Below are positions 5,481 through 6,735 of a stretch of 6,735 nucleotides of DNA, piece after piece. The number at the start of each line of letters is the position of its first letter. The first letter of the stretch is position 1. The position numbers were made by a program, and so were the translations under genes. Under the pieces are notes generated by a model, which made no database searches, had not been told where the DNA came from, and saw only the letters and a list, made by a program, of their open reading frames with translations. The stretch covers positions 1 through 6,735 of the forward strand of contig CAIYZZ010000433.1 of NCBI GenBank assembly GCA_903930805.1, written 5' to 3'. The DNA is from an uncultured Rhodocyclaceae bacterium (GTDB lineage Bacteria; Pseudomonadota; Gammaproteobacteria; Burkholderiales; Rhodocyclaceae).

Positions 5481-6632
5481 TTAGCTGTCAGACCGCCCGA
5501 AGTCAAATCGGACAACATACGAAGCCGGCGACATTTCGCTCCTCTGATAAAGCTCTTCTGCGGATATTGGTCGCAGGTCTTCAGGTTTCCCGTCTCTGCC
5601 GAAGAAGACCAAGTAGAAAAAGTAGGCTCTGCGATGCCCGGCAGATTCCGACACCGTGTGCTCGTTGTCCGACAAGAAGAACCTATGGCCTTCACCGTTG
5701 GGAAGTTTCCCGACGGCCTTAACCTCGATGTATCGCTGCTGCCTTTGAGCAGTATGGGACAGGAAGTCGTATCCGAAGCCGGGCCGATCTCTTCTGTCTT
5801 CGATCTTTGAAATCAGATGCGGTAGTCCGACACCGTCAAGACGCTGCCTTTCCCATTCGAGCGCAAATTCTTCGGCGGCCTTTCCGATCGCATCCCGTTG
5901 GTTCTGAACATCCTCGAAATTCACCTTGCGGGGAGCCGCCTTCTTTCTGGGCTTTTGAACAGTTGGCGTGGCTTTCCGATCCGCATGAACGTATGTGTCA
6001 TACAGGAACGCCATGAACTTCGGGTTGCTCCACCCTCGCGTAATCCTATTCGAGAGCTTTGCCAGGAGCAGTCGGTGTTGATACTCGCTGGCAGGTCGAT
6101 CTTCGCCGTAGCCGAGTTCCGTTCCAAGCATTTCCAAGTGCTCGGCGCTACAGACGTTCAGGAAGCGCTCGGGGAAGTACAGACTCAGAATTTTCGCCTT
6201 GAACATCTGCGAAAGCGGATTGGCATCAATCGCCTCGAAGTCGAGATCGGACACCTGCCCGAGTCGGATCAATGCCAAGAGAGCATCCTTGACCGACCGA
6301 AACGCATCCTCCTTGGTGGCTCCAAATCTGCGCGTGAAGCGATAAATCCTGTTGTGGTCGCTCTTGGTCTTGCCGAAGTAGATGCCGAATTTCTCCGAAG
6401 TCGCGCCTTGAATGTTCGCCCAGGGGCGTGTCTTGGCTTCAACGTGAGCGCAGAAGGTCGGCTGCTGATGACCGATGACGTAATCGTCGAGTTTGATCTT
6501 TGGCAGGCTCCCGAGAGGAAATGCCTTTAGGAACTCGCCGCGCGTCTGCGCGGCAATATCCTCGTGGGTCACGTCGTAGGCGTGATCGAACGCCTGCAAT
6601 TGCACAGTATCGAACGATGATCGCGTCGCCAT
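5481..6632 (-). CDS. PD-(D/E)XK nuclease with DUF3883-like C-terminus; candidate defence protein
   Basis: A 383-residue protein. The C-terminal part (about 245-383) matches the DUF3883 (NO VEIN C-terminal) nuclease-like pattern: a leading helix IGKAAEEFALEWERQRL, then GYDFLS with Asp289, YIEVKA with Glu303 and Lys305, and FFLSDNEHTVSE then a YFFYLVFFG strand. Asp289, Glu303 and Lys305 give a complete D-x13-E-x-K catalytic set, so it is probably an active DNA-cutting enzyme. The N-terminal part (1-215) is separate. Its segments WANIQGATSEKFGIYFG (71-87) and ILSLYFPERFLNVCSAEHL (148-166) recall the N-terminal specificity regions of McrB-like restriction proteins, which would fit recognition of modified or foreign DNA; this is inference. 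A Lys/Arg/Pro linker (about 222-236) joins the two. The start at 6632 is chosen for AAGGGGAG seven bases upstream; ATG 6656 would add eight residues. It is convergent to the primase gene, with lower GC in several stretches, suggesting separately acquired cargo. Confidence 0.8.
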   Translation of the reverse strand: MATRSSFDTVQLQAFDHAYDVTHEDIAAQTRGEFLKAFPLGSLPKIKLDDYVIGHQQPTFCAHVEAKTRPWANIQGATSEKFGIYFGKTKSDHNRIYRFTRRFGATKEDAFRSVKDALLALIRLGQVSDLDFEAIDANPLSQMFKAKILSLYFPERFLNVCSAEHLEMLGTELGYGEDRPASEYQHRLLLAKLSNRITRGWSNPKFMAFLYDTYVHADRKATPTVQKPRKKAAPRKVNFEDVQNQRDAIGKAAEEFALEWERQRLDGVGLPHLISKIEDRRDRPGFGYDFLSHTAQRQQRYIEVKAVGKLPNGEGHRFFLSDNEHTVSESAGHRRAYFFYLVFFGRDGKPEDLRPISAEELYQRSEMSPASYVVRFDFGRSDS

Positions 6633-6700
6633 GTGTGATCTCCCCTTATTGCCCATTGAGCTTAGGCGGACATCATAGCGGCAAGCAGGCCGTGCCGTAA

Positions 6701-6716
6701 CCTCAAATATGTGAGG
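6701..6716. repeat. Inverted repeat CCTCA-N6-TGAGG
   Basis: Five-bp perfect arms around an AT-rich six-base centre, touching the candidate -35 of the nuclease promoter. The form suits a dimeric regulator, but the arms are short. Confidence 0.45.
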
Positions 6717-6719
6717 GGA

Positions 6720-6732
6720 GCCCCTTGGGGGC
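6720..6732. repeat. Hairpin GCCCC-TTG-GGGGC at the right edge
   Basis: A perfect five-bp all-G:C stem with a three-base loop, three bases from the window end. It could be the terminator stem of a gene arriving from the right or part of the nuclease control region; what follows is not visible. Confidence 0.45.
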
Positions 6733-6735
6733 GGA

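Larger units (their letters stand above)
6633..6735 (-). promoter_or_regulatory. Promoter region of the nuclease gene
   Basis: Read on the minus strand, TATGAT (6672-6677) is a good -10 hexamer, 17 bp downstream of TTACGG (6695-6700), a poor -35. The inverted repeat CCTCA-N6-TGAGG (6701-6716) directly abuts that -35 on its upstream side, the position of an activator or repressor site. AAGGGGAG at 6640-6647 is the ribosome-binding site, seven bases from the ATG. The promoter call rests on one good hexamer and the spacing. Confidence 0.5.

Noticed and set aside
4613..5695. Minus-strand open frame of 360 residues across the primase 3' end
   Set aside because: It is antisense to conserved primase-helicase sequence and runs through the likely terminator into the nuclease gene in the wrong frame; a GC-rich shadow.
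5388..5810. Plus-strand open frame of 140 residues starting with GTG inside the primase end
   Set aside because: Mostly antisense to the nuclease catalytic domain, with no ribosome-binding site. Its KSRRWRDG start is kept only as part of the repeat finding.
5898..6530. Plus-strand open frame of 210 residues opposite the nuclease N-terminal half
   Set aside because: Antisense to the nuclease gene, which has matching catalytic motifs, promoter and ribosome-binding site; no domain seen in this frame.
1..6735. tRNA genes, CRISPR array, phage structural genes, integrase
   Set aside because: I looked for cloverleaf 3' ends, regularly spaced repeats and integrase motifs on both strands and saw none.

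Overview
The window looks like part of a mobile or accessory island in a GC-rich proteobacterium. This rests on style only: high GC at third codon positions, Shine-Dalgarno-led genes, a Gram-negative outer-membrane-type lipoprotein and an AlpA regulator. I would guess a beta- or gammaproteobacterium, but nothing in the sequence fixes the species. The window holds six genes, one of them cut by the left edge.

Layout. (1) Positions 1-347, minus strand: the start of a small lipoprotein gene with Sel1-like repeats, of lower GC and probably host or a neighbouring module. (2) Positions 348-465: a divergent intergenic region with a 9-bp direct repeat and a TGGT/ACCA inverted repeat. (3) Positions 466-5398, plus strand: a tight four-gene cluster. 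It has an unrecognised 408-residue protein, a 269-residue protein with a four-cysteine cluster and a helix-turn-helix-like tail (start overlapping the previous stop as ATGA), then a 98-bp gap with a hairpin built from repeated GGGTAG units, an AlpA-family regulator, and an 849-residue primase-helicase. (4) Positions 5399-5480: a convergent gap with a 9-bp stem that looks like a two-way terminator. (5) Positions 5481-6632, minus strand: a PD-(D/E)XK nuclease with a DUF3883-like C-terminus and an uncharacterised N-terminal domain. (6) Positions 6633-6735: its likely promoter, with an inverted repeat touching the -35 and a second perfect hairpin at the window edge.

How it may work together. An AlpA-type activator directly upstream of a fused primase-helicase is the core expected of a P4-like satellite, integrative element or integrated plasmid that replicates its own DNA. 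The two unrecognised upstream genes travel in the same transcriptional unit and may help or regulate replication or excision. The convergent nuclease has its own promoter and lower GC, and reads as cargo, possibly anti-phage defence. No integrase, attachment site, relaxase or structural phage gene is visible, so element type and borders cannot be settled from this window. I see no tRNA, rRNA, CRISPR array or intact insertion sequence.
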